Assembly (NCBI RefSeq): GCF_040939455.1
Contig: NC_134116.1
Location: forward strand, 41,989,400-42,053,399
Source of the DNA: Microcebus murinus
Taxonomy: Eukaryota; Chordata; Mammalia; Primates; Cheirogaleidae
Length of the DNA: 64,000 bases
Direction of reading: 5' to 3'
Shown here piece by piece: positions 46,601 through 58,529 of this stretch. Both the position numbers and the translations under genes were made by a program. How positions within the stretch are numbered: position 1 is the stretch's first letter; every line of letters starts with the position of its first letter. The notes under the pieces were generated by a model. That model was not told the DNA's origin. It ran no database searches and saw only the letters and a program-made list of their open reading frames with translations.

Positions 46601-47519
46601 TGAAACTATTAGAACTCTAGAGGAAAAAGTTGGAAACACTCTGCTAGACATCGGCCTGGGCAAAGAGTTTATGAAGAAGTCCCCAAAGGCAATCACAGCA
46701 GCAACAAAAATAAATAAATGGGACATGATCAAACTGCAAAGCTTCTGCACAGCCAAAGAAATAGTCATGAAAGTAAACAGACAACCTACAGAATGGGAGA
46801 AAATTTTTGCATCCTATGCATCCGATATGGGACTGATAACTAGAATATACTTAGAACTCATGAAAATCAGGAAGAAAAAATCAAATAACCCCATTAAAAA
46901 GTGGGCAAAGGACTTGAACAGAAACTTTTCTAAAGAAGACAGAAGAATGGCCAACAAACATATGAAAAAATGCTCAACATCTCTAATCATCAGGGAAATG
47001 CAAATCAAAACCACAATGAGATTTCACTTAACCCCAGTGAGAATGGCCTTTATCAAAAAATCTCCAAACAATAAATGCTGGCGTGGTTGCGGAGAGAGAG
47101 GAACACTCCTACACTGCTGGTGGGACTGCAAACTAGTCCAACCTCTTTGGAAAGCAATATGGAGATACCTTAAAGCAATACAAGTGAATCTACCATTTGA
47201 TCCAGCAATCCCATTGCTGGGCATCTACCCAAAAGATCCAATGACACTCTACAAAAAAGACACCTGCACTCGAATGTTTATAGTAGCACAATTCATAATT
47301 GCAAGGCTGTGGAAACAGCCCAAGTGCCCATCAATCCAAGAATGGATTAATAAAATGTAGTATATGTATACCATGGAGTACTATTCAGCTCTAAGAAACA
47401 ATGGTGATATAGCACATCTTATATTTTCCTGGTTAGAGCTGGAACCCATACTACTAAGTGAAGTATCCCAAGAATGGACAAACAAGCACCAGATATATTC
47501 TCCAGCAAACTGGTATTAA
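43646..47519 (+). pseudogene. L1 ORF2 (endonuclease / reverse transcriptase), multiply disabled
   Basis: ORF2p nicks genomic DNA and copies L1 RNA at the nick (target-primed reverse transcription). The endonuclease lies in 43646-44350. Its catalytic-type residues are legible in INVNG, QETH, AGDFN, KIDHI and SDHSG. The RT lies mainly in 45050-46000, with [10 protein letters not shown] and the active-site FADD at 45788-45799. A cysteine/histidine motif (C-x3-C-x7-H-x4-C, in [18 protein letters not shown]) occurs near 47080-47135. Lesions: TAA at 44480-44482 (expected GAA), TAG at 44759-44761 (expected CAG), a frame change near 46390, a missing A in the run at 46469-46472, and TAG at 47358-47360 (expected TGG). 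The natural end is the TAA at 47517-47519. The start could also be the Met 15 codons downstream. About 1,290 codons in total, close to normal. Confidence 0.95.
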
Positions 47520-47736
47520 CTGAGTATCACCTAAGTGGACACATAGGTACTACAGTAATAGGGTATTGGGCAGGTGGGAGGGGGGAGGGGGGTGGATATA
47601 TACATACATAATGAGTGAGATGTGCACCATCTGGGGGATGGTCATGATGGAGACTCAGACTTTTGGGGGGAGGGGGGGAAATGGGCATTTATTGAAACCT
47701 TAAAATCTGTACCCCCATAATATGCCGAAAAAAAAA
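47520..47736 (+). other. L1 3' UTR with G-rich tracts and A tail
   Basis: Contains two purine/G tracts, at about 47576-47594 and 47663-47682. Both have several runs of three or more G and could fold as G-quadruplexes, a recurring property of L1 3' UTRs. The conserved end 'tgtacccccataatatgc' is followed by nine A. No separate AATAAA is seen just before the tail. Confidence 0.9.
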
Positions 47737-50439
47737 TGGGTAGGGGTGTATGATAAAATTGCAATTGTTCAATCCAATTGTAACTTTCAGTCATATAAAT
47801 GCATTCTGCACAGATTGAATAAAGGCCATTCACTGCCTATTATATTTTCTTATTTAATCACAAAAATAGAGCAATGAAATAATAATAAATTTTAATTTTT
47901 GAAGAAAATGTTCTTTCAACTTTTCCTTAATGTGTTTAGCTTAAAGAATACAGAGTTTCCTGGAATACAGAAACATCCAAACTATACCCATATTCATTTT
48001 ACAGAAAATAATAAAACAGTCAATCATTATTCAGTTCCAGTTCAAAAAACTGTTTGAATTTTCTAATAGGCACTTATTTTAATCTGAAAAAGGACTGGAA
48101 AGGGGCAGGTCATGGTTACATTAATGTGGAATATATGATGAGCAGTACCTCTCAAATTTCAAAGATGTGACTTAAAAATCGTTAATAGGTAATAACACGG
48201 GATATGAGAAAATTCTATTGTTATATGCATTCAGGTGAGTTGTTAATGCATTTTTGTTTTTGTTGTTCAGAGGTCATTTCAAATTACTCAATCATGATTA
48301 ATGTTAATTAGAAACTTAACTGAACTATAAGACAAACATTAAGATCTCATGAAATGTTTAAATAATATTATAAATATATTTTAAAACCGTATTGCTACAT
48401 ATTTAAACTCTAAATTGTATCGTTTCCACTATTAAATAAAAAAATAGAAATAAATAAAAAATGGAAAATATAGCAAAATTAAAAGATGAGAAAAAATACT
48501 CATATTCCCAATTTCAAATCGTCACTGTGAACATTTTTGTGAAATGGGTACTCTCATATGTGATGATAGGAGGATAAACCGTAACCTTTGGTAACTCACT
48601 GTATATTAAAATCCAGCTCTGATATATTGTTGGAAAGTAACATAACTTACACCCACTATTAAATAAAATTGTATAATATCAAAATCTCAATATATCAGGT
48701 CTCAAAGGTTCACATTACTATTCAAGTTTGAGATAAATGACTTACTTCTATTGAATATTTTGAAAGATTTCAACTAAGAGCTCTGCAATATTTAAATACA
48801 TGTTTTTTTCTGTGGATAGAGTACAGCCAGTATCCAAAAACGACTTATTTCTGACATTATATATATTTGTTTGACCTGGGTGACATCATATCCTGCATAA
48901 ATTAATGAATAATGCTCTATTCATTGTCACAAAGGGTAATGGCAACCCCGAAATAATCAAAATTATGGCAGACCCAGAATAAGTTGGCAAAATGCAAAAT
49001 ATACAAATGTGTGCACTTAGACATCTGTCCAGTTGTCTAAATTCTTTACCCCAGAGAAAATTTCCAGAAGTCACTTTGAAAGAGTTTATATATGTCAATT
49101 ATAGCTGTCAGGAATCAAAGGCATGGAAGAGGAGCTTACAGTTTATAGGCTATGCTGATTCACAGCTTGCGCAGTAAAAGTTTTATTAAATGGGGGAGGA
49201 GCAGTTGAGCCAAGTTCCCATTAACACATTATTCTCAAAGGACTTATGAAGCTATCAACTTACTTACCTTTTTGTTTTCAATCTATGCAAAGTATAGTTT
49301 TGATATAAGGGGGAAGATTGATGGAGCCTCTAGTCCATATTTATTTTACCAGCTAAGAGATCCAGGGGCAACCTGCAAGATTTATATGTCACTAACTCTT
49401 TAAGTCTAAATTCATTCATTTATTCATTCATACATTCATTCGCAGTTGGTTTTGAAAACCCACTGCATACTATGCATATATTTTCAAATGGCCTAATTAT
49501 TTTGACAAAAACTTTCATTTATTTTATGTTATTCATTTATTTTCAATTAGGAAACATCTGCCATTTCTTATACTTTCAAAACTTATCTTTTGATTTGTGT
49601 GAGGCTGCATGGTACTATTTTATTTTTTCCTCCTAGGTCTATTCTATTTTGCTTGTTATCAGAGACAACTCTACCTTAATATTTTTTGTGAGGCCTTTTC
49701 TAAATATGTTGGCATTTTTGTACCTGATTCTTTTTATTAGACTAAAGACTTATGTTTTGGAAAACATTAAATGTCTAACAACATATAACAGAGATTTCAC
49801 CCATTGTTTTTGAACACAGGTAAATTATTATCCTAGAAGCCAATTTGTTAAGTTTAGCTTTTTCTGGAATAAGAGTTTTAAAACACAAATGGTTAAATTT
49901 TTATTTAATTAATCAGTTGAAATTAGCTTTATTTTATTAACTGTATTTTCTCTTCTAGAATAAAATAAAATGTAGAAAAAGAAAATATAAAAATGTTAAC
50001 CGACATACTATTTTATAATGAAGACATATCTTATAAAATGTAACCTACATAGCAAGATCTGCCCAGTGTAAATTTGTTCAAAATATTAAAACATCATCAA
50101 ATGTGTTATATCAAATATCATCTCTCTCTATGTATGAAACTTCCATAAAACAGCAAACCTAATTTCTAAAATATTAAATTCAAGGGTTTAATAACAGACT
50201 TCAGTCCATTTCTAAACTTAATGCTAATGGGGCAATAGAGACAGAGGGGTAATATTTTATCTTTTTTGTTAAAATATTACTCTGTTTTTAATTTATGTTA
50301 ATATAAGTATGAAAACTGTATATTTCTCAGTTATGACATGGATATAGTCAGAGTTGTACAAAACAATATGTTTGGAATTGTGAAAGTTGGTTATACAAAT
50401 TGGGTCATACTTATAGTATGTGATTAAGTCACAGTTGAG
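47737..50439. other. AT-rich intergenic DNA, nothing recognised
   Basis: 2.7 kb without a gene or named interspersed repeat. A (CATT)n-like run lies at 49412-49441. Confidence 0.5.
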
Positions 50440-50815
50440 GAGCCGGGTTGAAAAAGCAGTTGGGGCACCGGGCACCCCTCCAAGAATAAAATTTTCTGCA
50501 AGTTCAGATCTGAACTGGCCCACTGTAATCCTAAAATGAGTTTTATGAGGCAGCTGCTGAAATGACTTGCTGTGGTTGTAAGACTAGATTTGTCTACCAC
50601 CAGCCACTCACCAATCAGCGCTTGTCAGCTCCCAAAATCTTCTCTTGTGCCAATGAACTTTCTTTCAAAACAATATGTAAACTTTCATGTTCTAATAAAA
50701 TCCTAACCTTCTCTTTGTTCTTTAGAAATACTGAAGACCACCCTGGTCTGTGTGTACACCCTGAATGACACTTTTGTGATTTCTGAATAAAATAATTTAG
50801 AGATTTGTTTCTGTA
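50440..50815 (+). mobile_element. Possible solo LTR
   Basis: The segment has LTR-like layout and wording: 'cactcaccaatcagcgcttg' (CCAAT-type box), 'ttctaataaaatcctaacct' followed by 'tctctttgttctttagaaat', then a further AATAAA (gaataaaataatttag) at about 50784. It is less AT-rich than the flanks. I cannot place exact ends or find a target duplication, and the family is not assigned. Confidence 0.5.
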
Positions 50816-50929
50816 TTTTATTTTAACTTCTTCAGCATAATCAAAAGTGTTACTTTAAAAAAAATCTAATTAATGGGTCTTAAAAGTAGCTGAAATCTAC
50901 TCTTAGCAAATTTCTGGTATATAATAAAA

Positions 50930-51750
50930 TGTTATAACTTTAGTCCTCATGCTGTACGTTTGGTAGCATTGATCTCTAGACTTAACTCAACCTTTATACT
51001 TTTTTACCTCCATCCCCCCATTTCCTCCCAAATTTGCACCATGGTAACCATGTTTTTTTAGTCTCTGTTTTTATGTATTAAAGGTTTTCTTCTTTGTTTT
51101 GTTTTTCAGGTTTCACACATAAGTGAGACCTTGCAGTATTTTCCTTTCAGTGTCTGGCTTATTTCACCGTAGCATTGAGTCCTCTAGGTTCACTCACGTT
51201 GTCACAAATGGCAGAATCTCCATTTTTAAGGTAGAAGAATATTCCATTGTATAGGTGTATATCTTATTTATTTATGTGTATATATATCTAAAGAAATTGT
51301 GATATCTATCAAGAAGATCTATATGTATACACACACACACACAGTTTCTTTATCCATTCATCTGTTCACTTAGACTTAGGTTGTTTCCATATCTTGGTTA
51401 TTGTAAATGATGCTGTGACGAACATGGGGGTACAGATATCTTTACAAGGCGGTGATTTCGTTTCCTTTGGGTAGATTCCCACAAGATGGATTGCTGGGTC
51501 ATATATGTAATAGTTATATTTTTAGTTGCTTTATGAATCTCCATACTGTTTTCCATAATGGGTACTCCACTTTACATTCTCACCAACAGCACACAGGGTT
51601 TTTTTATTTTCTCCACAGTCTCACCAACACTTGTTATTGCTTCTCTTTTTGGTAATAGATGCTCTAAGGGGTCTGAGGTGCTGTCTCATGGTGGTTTTGA
51701 TTTGCATTTCCCTGATGATTTTTGTTTTATTTTTATTTAGAGATTCTTTT
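50930..51750 (-). mobile_element. Old L1M 3' part, antisense
   Basis: The text 'cacataagtgagaccttgca', 'ggttgtttccatatcttggt', 'gggtagattcccacaagatg', 'ttctcaccaacagcacacag' and 'ggttttgatttgcatttccc' is reversed L1 3' UTR plus ORF2 C-terminus. A short (AC)n is embedded near 51329-51343. Confidence 0.92.
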
Positions 51751-51879
51751 TTTATCCATTGCAACAGATTGACTGTTTCCTGAAAATATGGTTTGTTGGG
51801 AATATTCCTTATTCAGCTTTATGTAATAGATTTTACTCAGACGCTTCAATAAATTACATGTTCTATTATCCATGCTCTT

Positions 51880-52490
51880 TGGTAGGACCCTCATTCTGAA
51901 TCTGAGATGACCTTGTTTTAACCAGCGGATTGATTAAGAAGAAACAATGTGAAAATTCCAGGCTTAAGCCTTTAAAAAGCCTAGCAGCTTCCACTTTCAG
52001 TTCTTGGAATCTAGCCCGAATGTCAGAGGTCTCACCATCCTGAAGCCATTATTTTATAAGGAAGCCAAACCCCCATGTCAAGAGGCCCAATGGGGCTGGA
52101 CAGGGGGGCTCACATTTATATTCCCAGCACTTTGGGAAACTGAGGCAGGAGGATTGCTTGAGCCTGGGAGCTCAAGTTCAAGACCAGCTTGAACAACGTA
52201 GTGAGACCTCCCCCCCCTCCACATAAAAAAAGAAAAGAAAAGAAAAAGAAGAAAGGAAAAAAGAGGCCCAAGGGAATCAAGGTCCTGGTAGCACCGAATG
52301 ACAGCCATGTGGATGAGACCATGTTGGACCTCTCAGCCATCCAAGCAGCTCAACTGACACCGTCTAAACTTAAGGTTTTCCGATTGACACCCACATACTC
52401 ATGGGAAATAACAAAGTGTTGTTGATTCAAGCCACTAAGTTTTAGGCTGGTTTGCTCCTTTGTAATAGAGAACGAAATGACCAGTTAAGT
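51880..52490 (+). mobile_element. MLT1-type MaLR LTR with FLAM insertion
   Basis: The LTR wording includes 'tttaaccagcggattgatta', 'cttccactttcagttcttgg' and, after the FLAM, 'gttgttgattcaagccacta' with 'agttttaggctggtttgctc'. Sense orientation. The FLAM at 52091 splits it. Confidence 0.8.
52091..52260 (+). mobile_element. Free left Alu monomer (FLAM-like)
   Basis: A single 7SL-derived monomer: 'tcccagcactttgggaaact', 'ggaggattgcttgagcctgg', 'aagaccagcttgaacaacgt', followed directly by a purine-rich tail (52223-52260) with no second arm. Exact 11-base target duplications aagaggcccaa lie at 52080-52090 and 52261-52271. FLAMs are the fossil precursors of dimeric Alus and are primate-specific. 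Confidence 0.92.
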
Positions 52491-53149
52491 TGAAGGGCAC
52501 TGTTATTGCCAGTTTCTGCTATTAGAAACAAGTATGATTTTTGGACTTCAGTGTCAAAATTTACCTTTGATAAGTGTAATTTTTATGTGTGATAGCTGAA
52601 ATTGCTAACTTCTTTCATTGCTCTTTTGATGGCATTTTCTCATTTTTACCCTGCATGGCACCTGTCTATCCCTATTGTGACTCTGCTGGTTTTAGCAGCT
52701 CTTCTACGTACTTCAGAGCCTGGGATTTTAAAGAAATGTAGTTGTGTTTTTATATATTGTTTCCTTTGTTGCTTTTAGATGTTTTTCATGAGAAGGATGA
52801 AACACTGCCTTTATGATACTGTGTTCAAACTGGAAATGAACATCTGTCAACAGACAGGCTTTTTAGGATTAAGGTGCATTAAGTATGCTAGATTTATTTT
52901 AGCAGATTTGTTTTGTTGTTTTTGTTTGTTTTGCTTCTCTTTTGTGCTCACTTTTTTTCAAAATCTAGTAGAAACTTATCTCGAATCCGTTGGCTCAAAT
53001 TCAGAACCAATTTTTATAGTGGCAATTTGAGGTTTTGTCCTATCAAGATATCAGAAATATCCCTGAAGCAGTCCCTGAGCCAGTGAGCAGCTTTGTTCAA
53101 TTCCTTTCCTCAATGCTGTAACTTTCTCCTCCACTCTCCCTAAAATTAT
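52491..53149. other. AT-rich intergenic DNA, nothing recognised
   Basis: No gene or named repeat. The 83-codon open frame at 52779-53030 lacks a recognisable domain and reads through a low-complexity T/G run. Confidence 0.5.
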
Positions 53150-53245
53150 AATTCATTTTATGTAATAGCCTAAGGACAGAGGAGGGTCATGATCAAATTT
53201 GCATTTTAGATAACGAATCATTTTGACATTTTTTTTCCTCAGAGT
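53150..53245 (-). mobile_element. L2 LINE fragment, antisense
   Basis: The text 'gaggagggtcatgatcaaat' and 'ttgcattttagataacgaat' corresponds to the reversed L2 segment also seen at 19250 and 63020. Confidence 0.5.
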
Positions 53246-53827
53246 TGCCTGCTCTAAGTTAAGATTTAATCTCAGAAGTGTTCTTTTACTTATTTCTATC
53301 TTAATCAAAAAGAGGCTCTGAAAGTCTTGAGAACAAATATTCCAGATACCCCCATAGAAATTTCTAAATTAAATCATAAAGAGGACATTAACCAGCATTA
53401 GGTAATGGTGTATGAAGACAGACAGATGAAGGCCCAGTACTAAAAGAAGGAATGAGAGGATAATGCTAAGCTACCACTTCACCTTTGCCAATGATCAAAA
53501 AGCAAAATAAAATACTTATTAAAATTTTAATTTCTCCCATTATTATTGCAACAGGCTAATGAATTATAGCAGATGTATATTTGCCCTGACATATGTACTC
53601 TTTAGAAAACTGCTTAGTTCCTGTGTCTTGCCATCAATTTTGTGAATAATAATGAATGGAATAACCATGACAAACAATTTGCAATTTTATTTAACACTAA
53701 ATATTGCTAGAGAGTTTTGAGAGACTTAAAGGTGAAAAAAGTACTTCATTAAGCTAATTCATTCTTCAAAGCGATTTATCTGATCCTTACAAAAACTTAG
53801 CTGAATAGGCAGGACAGCAACCGTATC
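53246..53827. other. AT-rich intergenic DNA, nothing recognised
   Basis: No gene or named repeat. Confidence 0.5.
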
Positions 53828-54192
53828 TTACCCAGCTCAGGCTGTCATAACAAAATACTGCAGACCAGGTGGCTTAAACAACGGAAATTTATTTTCTCAC
53901 AGTCCTTAAGGCTGAAAGTTCTAGATCAACGTGCTGGCTGATTAAATTCCTGATGAAAACTCTTTTCCTGGCTTGCGTATAGCTGCTCTCTCTTTGTGTC
54001 CTGACATGGTGGAGAAAGAAAGAAATTTGGTCTTTCTTCCTCTTCTTATAAGAACACTTATCCTATCATAGGACTTCATCTTCATAAAACCTACTTACCT
54101 CTCCAAGGCCCCACTTCCAAATACTTTCACACTGGGGTTTAGGACTTCAACATATGAATTCTACGGGGGCATGATTCAGTCTGTAGCACACA
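53828..54192 (-). mobile_element. MaLR LTR (MST/MLT1 type), antisense
   Basis: The reversed LTR text reads 'aggctgtcataacaaaatac', 'aggtggcttaaacaacggaa', 'atttattttctcacagtcct' (containing the reversed polyadenylation signal), 'ttaggacttcaacatatgaa', ending 'gtctgtagcacacaaca'. Confidence 0.9.
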
Positions 54193-55729
54193 ACATTCAT
54201 AGCTAAAGTAACAGAGACTCAGAGAACAAGGTAGAGGAGGCCACATATTTAACAAATTCAAAAGGTTCTTCATTCCTGACATTAAGTCGTATATATAAAC
54301 CAGCTTTAGCATATATTCATAAAATTGATCAGAGAAAAATATAAAAATATTCACAATCCTTATTTTTAGGCACAGAGTCCTATAGGCAGATACATTTAGA
54401 GGCAGCAACTGTACATATGCAATAAAGTGAGTAAATTACAAACATAAAAGAAAAATATACAACCATGCAACCATTTTATACCAATATTATCTGTGTTTCT
54501 ATCACATTATTTAATTTTAATTTTATAAGCTATACAATATTATTGAAGTATAAGGAAAGATGTATTATGAGTAGAAAACATGCTATAGTTAGACACCTAA
54601 CTATACGTAATTTTAATTACTCAGGCTGTTCCTTACGTAGCAAATCTCAATTTATCCCAATTGCATTCTGGTATGTGCCTAACAATAGATCTTACAGAAT
54701 TTACCAAAACAATCACCTGTCTAGTTTAGTGCCATTCAAGGGACCACAATAGCTATAATGCTTTCTTGTCTAGGGCCATAGAAAAAGACTAGACAACTCT
54801 GAAATAATACAGTTGTATAACATAGTATTACTGATTTCCTTCTTGTAGGATAATGAGTCTAGGCTGAAAGAAATATATACTTTGATTAATAAGAAGTAAT
54901 TAAGTTGATAACCATCACATATTTTAAAATCTAGGAAAGGCAAATTAAATACTATGCAACAAATGAAACTAAAGGTATTAAAACACCAATGCCAGAAGAA
55001 TTGAAGAGAAGATCAGAGAAAGGGAGGTATTTCTACTAACACTGAGAGCATGGTCCTTGCAAACAGAATATCTGAAGTTACACATGGAAGAGGATTGTGG
55101 AATACTTATTTCATCATAGTTTTAGAGAGTATTGTTAAAGATTAAATTAAATTATATTGTCATTATAAAATTAGAGAAATATCCACTTCCCAAGGGTGCT
55201 AACAGATGTAATGGAATTGATAGGAAGAGAGTCCGTGAAATATATACTCAGTAGTAATTCACTTGAATTTGAAACATTTAAAGACAAATACAATTTTAAT
55301 TTTATTAGTATAAATAAGACAGATTTCATTTCCCTAGTGACATTTATGCTTGATAAAAAAAAAAGTCTTTAACAAATCCCAAATCCCTTCAGCTCACCCC
55401 AGCTGTTAGGCGACTAGGGAACCAGAAATGCAGATATTTGTTTGTACACACTACTATAATTGTGTGCTAGCTTTATTTGTATGCATTCTCGTATTAGTAC
55501 AGTCTTAATGTATTTTACTTGATAAATTTTTATGCAGGTCTTACAGCACATTTTTTCGACCACATGTTGGAACATTTGTGCACAAAAAATTCCCATCTTT
55601 ATGTTTGAAATTTATGGGAACACAATTAAAATGAGAGGGGTCCAAAGGTATCAAGATAATTACATTTTTCTAATCTTACTAAACAAGATAAATTACCTGC
55701 AGGCCCTCTTATAAAAGATGAAATCTTCA
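54193..55729. other. AT-rich intergenic DNA, nothing recognised
   Basis: No gene or named repeat. The open frames at 54139-54408 (minus) and 54465-54752 (plus) are AT-rich, domain-free and probably due to chance. Confidence 0.5.
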
Positions 55730-56410
55730 TAATAAGTGAATTAATCAAGCAGCAGCTTGCTACTGCACTTGCATTTATAACAGAAATGATTCAAAGACTT
55801 ATTTTATGGGGAAATTAATGGAAACAGGCTTTTCATTCTTCTGCACCAATTGAAAACCTCAGCAACCAGCTGCCCACTTGTCAAGAAAACAGAAAGAAGC
55901 TGGAAACAAAGATAAATAAAAACACCTTTTTCCTGGCACTTTTGAAGAGAAAAAGGAGCTCTCATTTACAGCAGCCATCTGTTTGTTATTTAATATGGGT
56001 GAATTACATGCTGTAATGAGTTTGTTTCTGCATCACTCAGTGCAATGGAACACAAGTTCACTCTCATAATGTGCAGCAGTTTTTAAAAGCTAATCATTTA
56101 ATTGGACACAATCGTCAATGACAAATGGAGATGTAAAAACTCAGCCAGCTGTAGAGTGAATATGTAATCATTATGAAATCATATTATTTTACACGCTTGA
56201 AGACTTCTTAATAGTATCTGATGTTGGTCATCACTGCAGACTCTGAAGGATTGAAGAAACATGGTGACAAACAGCCTTTCAAAATGGCTTTGTATAATTG
56301 GCCCGTATTAATGCCTGTGTTAAAACCACCATTTGACTTAGGTACGTAAAGTCCCTCGAAAGTGTTTATTACTGTCTTAATTCTGGCTTTGATTTTATAC
56401 ATTTTTCATC
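55730..56410. promoter_or_regulatory. Candidate conserved non-coding element / enhancer
   Basis: This stretch has no repeat signature. It is denser in mixed-composition sequence than its flanks and carries several homeodomain-type TAAT/ATTA cores (tgaattaatcaagcagc; gctaatcatttaattggaca) together with a 'ttacatgctgtaatg' inverted motif. The look is that of vertebrate developmental non-coding elements in gene deserts. This is inference from composition only; no comparison was possible. Confidence 0.3.
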
Positions 56411-58529
56411 AATCCTATTATTTAGTAGACAAGAGTTATTGTTTAGGAGCAGCTTGGGTAATTTTTTTTTAAATCTGCCTCAATAGATGCACCAACTGAT
56501 TTCTTGCTTTTGCACATGACATCACAAATAGGTACACGTGGAGACTTGGGAGATTGCATGCCAACAGATTTTTTTGTTGTTGTGTTATAATCTCATACAC
56601 ACACTAGCTGTACTTCAGGAAATCCAACCTGAGTGCCTACACCTGCATGTGTTACAGTCAGAATTTATATAGTGCTGCTATAGTTTTTAACAGAAGAATA
56701 AAAACCTTCATCACAAAGAATTTACACTTTAGATTCTCCACAAAGACTTATTAGAAAATTTCCACGTTGAGTATAATTTTCCAATTTCTAGGTATCCCAA
56801 AGAAATAAAAATAGAAATGAAGTTAAGTCATTGAATAGGTCATTTTTGTACCTAATCATGCTATTTATATATGTTTTCTATATTATATTATTGCCAAGAA
56901 CTTTATACAAATATGTATTTTCATCTTCATTTGCTTCCAATAATGTTAGTCTTATGGAAAGTTCTCACGACTGAAAAAAGCATTGAACATATATCAGTAT
57001 ATAATAAATTTGGATCAAAAATCTACTAGGCTATCTCTATGATTTATTTAATTATTAGACCTTTAAAACACATTTTGGAAGGATAGATAAGAGATAACTC
57101 CTGTTTAAAAAATCTCCTGCTATCCTATCTCTATAAAATTATTTTAATTAATATTATTTAATGCTAATCAAAAAAGTTCATATCTTATATAACAATGTAT
57201 ATCCCAAAATATTACCTTTTATTTGTTATGTAACATTCTATAGCTCTCGATATGGTTTTAATTATATGTGTTCACTTTTTATATGCAAATAAAGTTTGTT
57301 TTCTGGGTATGCAAGTCCTTAAAAAACAAATACAATGACCACTTGGTTTCTTTTCACAGTTCTTAGTAGCCTCATGGTAAATGCTTACTAAATGGTGTTT
57401 TAAAGTGAGAGCAAGCAAGCTTTGAACTCTTTGAAAGAACAAATACATGAAAAAAGTAGCATGTTTTAATGTTTTCCTCATATTACTCTTTTTATATAGA
57501 AATTCTTGACATCAAAATGAAAGACAATAATAAAAATGTACATCTATGACCAGGAAAATAAAACACATTAACAAAAAGAAACACAGATGTTTGAAGACAG
57601 AGCAGAAAAGCAACTTGAACATACTAGAATCACCCAGGAAATAAGATAAAGACAGATGCCTTGTAAATTAAGAAGACAGCCCAAATATGCAGGGCAAATA
57701 TGATCTGAAAGAAACCAACTGTCACATTCTTTCTAGTAAATGATTAAAAGAGAGGAAAGCTGAGTAAACCAAGATGTCAAATATATATCTATGAAGAAAT
57801 TAAAAATCAGCCCTAAATGTAAGTTCACACAAGTACAGTTAGCTAGATAATTATCTTGTGTGAAACTCATTTTAAGTTCCATTCATTTGGACAAAGCTAT
57901 TCTCATATGGAGAAATGATTGCACACTAGAGAGAGACTCTTTGGAGCAGAGACCCATGGATCTGATCTTTGTTTGGTATGGTGATATGTTGAAATTCAAA
58001 TAACACTCAAGGCAACGAGAGACAATGCATCATATTTTATTTTGCTTCAATTTACTTTCAGAGCTACTATTAGGAAAGAGAATCAAAGAAGTATCCCAAG
58101 GGAAATATTACCTTAAAGAAGAGAAATTCAAATTGATTTCCAAGTGCTCTTTGAAGGGCAAAATACTGAATTCTATTTCTCGAAATCCAGGTTCATGTAT
58201 TGTCACTTCTGTTGGGGTCTTCTCCAGTTTCTCAGCTTATGATGATTCTGTCCTATCTTAAATTACAAAAGGACTTGCTATCTGTACTATTATGTGGGTT
58301 TATGGAATTATTTAAGAATATATTTGGTCCTGCCTATGATTTTCATATGGGAACTGTTCAATACATCTTTGACTAAGTAGTCATTGAAACCATTTGGAAA
58401 ATAAAGTCAAATACTACTTAGGTAATCTTTTAAATATGCACATTACTAACACTAAAAGTTCTAAATCTGATACATCTAATGCATACCTCAAATGTCAACT
58501 TTTTCAAAAGCTGCAAGGATCTTATTGGA
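56411..58529. other. AT-rich intergenic DNA, nothing recognised
   Basis: No gene or named repeat. Open frames such as 57272-57481 (minus) and 58025-58261 (plus) are short and domain-free. Confidence 0.5.

Larger units (their letters stand above)
41185..47736 (+). mobile_element. Near full-length L1 retrotransposon
   Basis: About 6.55 kb containing, in order, a GC-richer 5' UTR, ORF1, ORF2, a 3' UTR with purine-rich tracts and a short A tail (47728-47736). The start resembles a primate L1 start in plan (G-run followed by 'gagcaagatggcagacg'). Upstream 'aaaaaagagggtgggg' and downstream 'aaaaaaatgggtagggg' are similar, and may be a mutated target duplication overlapping the ends, but this is not clean. 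Other copies in the window (1-530, 6066, 10690, 24571, 37197) share its 3' end, so it belongs to the lineage active in this host's recent past. It is probably immobile because both ORFs are broken. Confidence 0.97.

Noticed and set aside
54465..54752. 95-codon plus-strand open frame
   Set aside because: AT-rich, biased toward I, N, Y and K as expected from base composition; no domain.
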